The position numbers and the translations under genes were made by a program. Of a stretch of DNA of 14,898 bases, positions 13,691-14,898 are shown piece by piece (the stretch's first letter is position 1; each line of letters opens with the position of its first letter). The DNA is from an uncultured Oscillibacter sp. GTDB lineage: Bacteria; Bacillota; Clostridia; Oscillospirales; Oscillospiraceae. The DNA is taken from assembly GCA_902476875.1 (NCBI GenBank), contig CABSFC010000065.1:1-14898 (forward strand), in the 5' to 3' direction. The notes beneath the pieces are model-generated. The model was not told the DNA's origin. It saw nothing but the letters and a program-made list of their open reading frames with translations, and did no database searches.

Positions 13691-13697
13691 TTGTCAA
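13669..13697 (-). promoter_or_regulatory. Promoter of the seven-gene A/B-PadR operon
   Basis: On the minus strand a consensus -35 TTGACA (13692-13697), a 17-bp spacer and -10 TATGAT (13669-13674). Transcription should start near 13662, about 30 nt before A1. This is the strongest promoter match in the window. Confidence 0.8.
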
Positions 13698-13705
13698 TAC
13701 GGTTT

Positions 13706-14536
13706 TCAGCTTTTCTCCGGCAGCAGCGGACTGTACATCATGATGGCGTCATTGGTGCATAAAAACTGCTCCTCCAGCAGTTCCCCATAGGTCCCGTACA
13801 CCAGGCGGTACAGAGCATTGTGGCGCGCATAGCCACCCCAGGACATCTGCTCGATGCGTGCTTCCCGTTCCACGATCTCATAGCGGTGCTCCGGCGGCCG
13901 CATTGCCCGCCACTCGCCCTCCAGGTGGGTCTCCCCCACCCGCAGGCACAGCTGGAAGTTCTGGTCCGTATCATTGCGGATCATCAGGTCCCGGTGGGGA
14001 TAGGCGCAGGTGGCGCCGCTGCCGAAGGGCTGGGTCCGGTTGGCGTCCGGGAACACGTCGTGGGAGTGGCGGTAGCGCTCCACCACCGTCAGCGGCGTGT
14101 GGAGCGTCATCCAGAAAATCAGGTTGGATAGTTGACATAACCCGCCGCCAATGTCGCCGCCGATGCGCCCCAGGAACAGCACCATGCCCTCCTGATAGCC
14201 CTTGCGGCGGGTGGGTCTGCCGATGAGCTTCCAATAGCTGAAGGTCTCGCCCGGGTGCAGCACCAGCCCGTCCAGCCGGGCCACGGCCAGCTTCAGGTTC
14301 GTGACCTTGTTCCGCTGCCATGTCATTTCCTCGCCCCGCAGCTGGCGCGTCAGCGGGGTGGCATGGGTAAACTGGACGCAAGGCAGGCGGTCCGTCCTTC
14401 GTTCCCTTGCCCAGTGAAATCTGGGGGAGCACCACAGCAGGTAGCGCTTTCCTGTATAATACGCTTTCCCCAACCGCAGGCGCAGCCAGCTGCGGCGAAT
14501 GGGCGGGCGGAGTTGTTGGTTTTTCAAAGCTGTCAT
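13706..14536 (-). CDS. VanW-family protein
   Basis: 276 residues from ATG 14536 (AGGAAGGGG just upstream; an in-frame TTG at 14554 precedes that site). A basic N-terminal stretch (RPPIRRSWLRLRLGKAYYTG) has no signal peptide or clear membrane helix. The VanW domain, about 60-205, includes NLKLAVARLDGLVLHPGETF, SYWKLIGRPTRRKGYQEGMV, GGDIGGGLCQLSNLIFWMTL and ANRTQPFGSGATCAYPHRDL. VanW is named from the vanB glycopeptide cluster, but its biochemical role is unknown and homologs are common outside resistance loci. No van ligase, dehydrogenase or dipeptidase is nearby, so resistance is not implied. It stands alone, 9 nt from the -35 of the next operon. Confidence 0.93.
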   Translation of the reverse strand: MTALKNQQLRPPIRRSWLRLRLGKAYYTGKRYLLWCSPRFHWARERRTDRLPCVQFTHATPLTRQLRGEEMTWQRNKVTNLKLAVARLDGLVLHPGETFSYWKLIGRPTRRKGYQEGMVLFLGRIGGDIGGGLCQLSNLIFWMTLHTPLTVVERYRHSHDVFPDANRTQPFGSGATCAYPHRDLMIRNDTDQNFQLCLRVGETHLEGEWRAMRPPEHRYEIVEREARIEQMSWGGYARHNALYRLVYGTYGELLEEQFLCTNDAIMMYSPLLPEKS

Positions 14537-14844
14537 CGTACCCCTTCCTGCCAAACAACACTACAATTGGCGCTGAGCGGACAATGGCTCCCCGCTCCGC
14601 GTCATAGGCCAACTCCGTGGTCAATCGCCCATATAGCAACCATATACAGACGGGACCTCTAAAAAAATTAAATATTTTTCCAAGATGGTAAGCGTATCCT
14701 TGCCAGGTTTCCTCTTTTTCATAGGATTTCCCCGATTTCCTGCATGTTTTTTATGAGTTTATCAAAGAAACAAGCGCAATAAATCTCAAAAGAATCACAA
14801 ATTGTAACAAAAGATTTCTCTTCAAGCACGCTATTCCAGAGAGC
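14537..14844. other. AT-rich intergenic region upstream of the VanW gene
   Basis: No convincing gene in either strand. From about 14650 the sequence is strongly AT-rich, with A and T runs. It should contain the promoter of the VanW gene, but I find no clear -35/-10 pair. An open frame through 14560-14639 on the minus strand simply runs into VanW out of frame. Confidence 0.5.
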
Positions 14845-14875
14845 AAAAAAGCGACAGTCCGTTTGGACTGCCGCT
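14845..14875 (-). terminator. Minus-strand intrinsic terminator of a gene beyond the right edge
   Basis: Read on the minus strand, AGCGGCAGTCC (14865-14875) pairs with GGACTGTCGCT (14850-14860), one mismatch, loop AAAC, followed by a TTTTTT run (14845-14850). It probably ends a leftward gene starting outside the window; only about 20 bases remain before the edge. Confidence 0.75.
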
Positions 14876-14898
14876 CAGTGTTGGCGTTACCTATCTTC

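Noticed and set aside
13706..14536. Vancomycin resistance locus
   Set aside because: Only a VanW-family gene is present. No ligase, lactate dehydrogenase, dipeptidase or two-component system is nearby, and VanW homologs are common without resistance.
13971..14639. 222-residue minus-strand open frame starting at 14639
   Set aside because: It overlaps VanW in another frame and has no family features; the VanW frame is clear.

Overview
The window looks like genomic DNA from a gut-type Clostridia bacterium (Bacillota), probably Oscillospiraceae or Lachnospiraceae. That placement is inferred from strong AGGAGG ribosome sites, a MobA/MobL-type relaxase tail, a TnpX-like serine recombinase, a PadR regulator and a VanW protein. 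The left part (about 1-8600) has the character of an integrated mobilizable element. The right part (about 8700-14536) is visibly GC-richer and looks like host chromosome. No tRNA, rRNA or CRISPR array was seen.

Layout, left to right. (1) 3-860: C-terminal coiled-coil tail of a relaxase, cut by the window edge, then a terminator shared with the next gene. (2) 914-3738: a flavin and electrophile-stress block. A divergent HxlR-type regulator with a single Cys faces a COG2910-like NADH-flavin reductase-type protein, a lipoprotein with two SnoaL-like domains, and a split-barrel flavin-binding protein. Two near-identical cis modules (a GTTACC-N4-GGTAAC dyad, a CACAATATTGTG palindrome and a -10 at fixed spacing) precede the reductase gene and the split-barrel gene. 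(3) 3757-6849: an FMN riboswitch leads an apparent operon of RibU, a split-barrel/2x[4Fe-4S] ferredoxin fusion, a zinc-type macrodomain and a class M sirtuin. This places an ADP-ribosylation writer/eraser pair under apparent flavin control. A strong terminator closes it. (4) 7059-8600: a serine recombinase lacking the N-terminal catalytic segment, so probably a dead element end.

(5) 8706-13632, minus strand: the most unusual part. Seven tightly packed genes read A1-B1-PadR-A2-B2-A3-B3. Each A protein has a HAAS/DUF1700-like or 'permease prefix'-like cytoplasmic helical region, one membrane helix and a unique extracytoplasmic domain. Each B protein has a short basic N-terminus (RLNRKQK-type), one membrane helix and an extracytoplasmic domain. 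Each A stop overlaps its B start by 4 nt. The operon starts from a TTGACA-17-TATGAT promoter embedded in a perfect 17-bp inverted repeat, a good candidate PadR operator. I read it as a PadR-controlled, triplicated two-protein envelope system of unknown function.

(6) 13706-14536, minus strand: a VanW-family protein. About 310 bases of AT-rich noncoding DNA follow, then a minus-strand terminator of a gene beyond the right edge.
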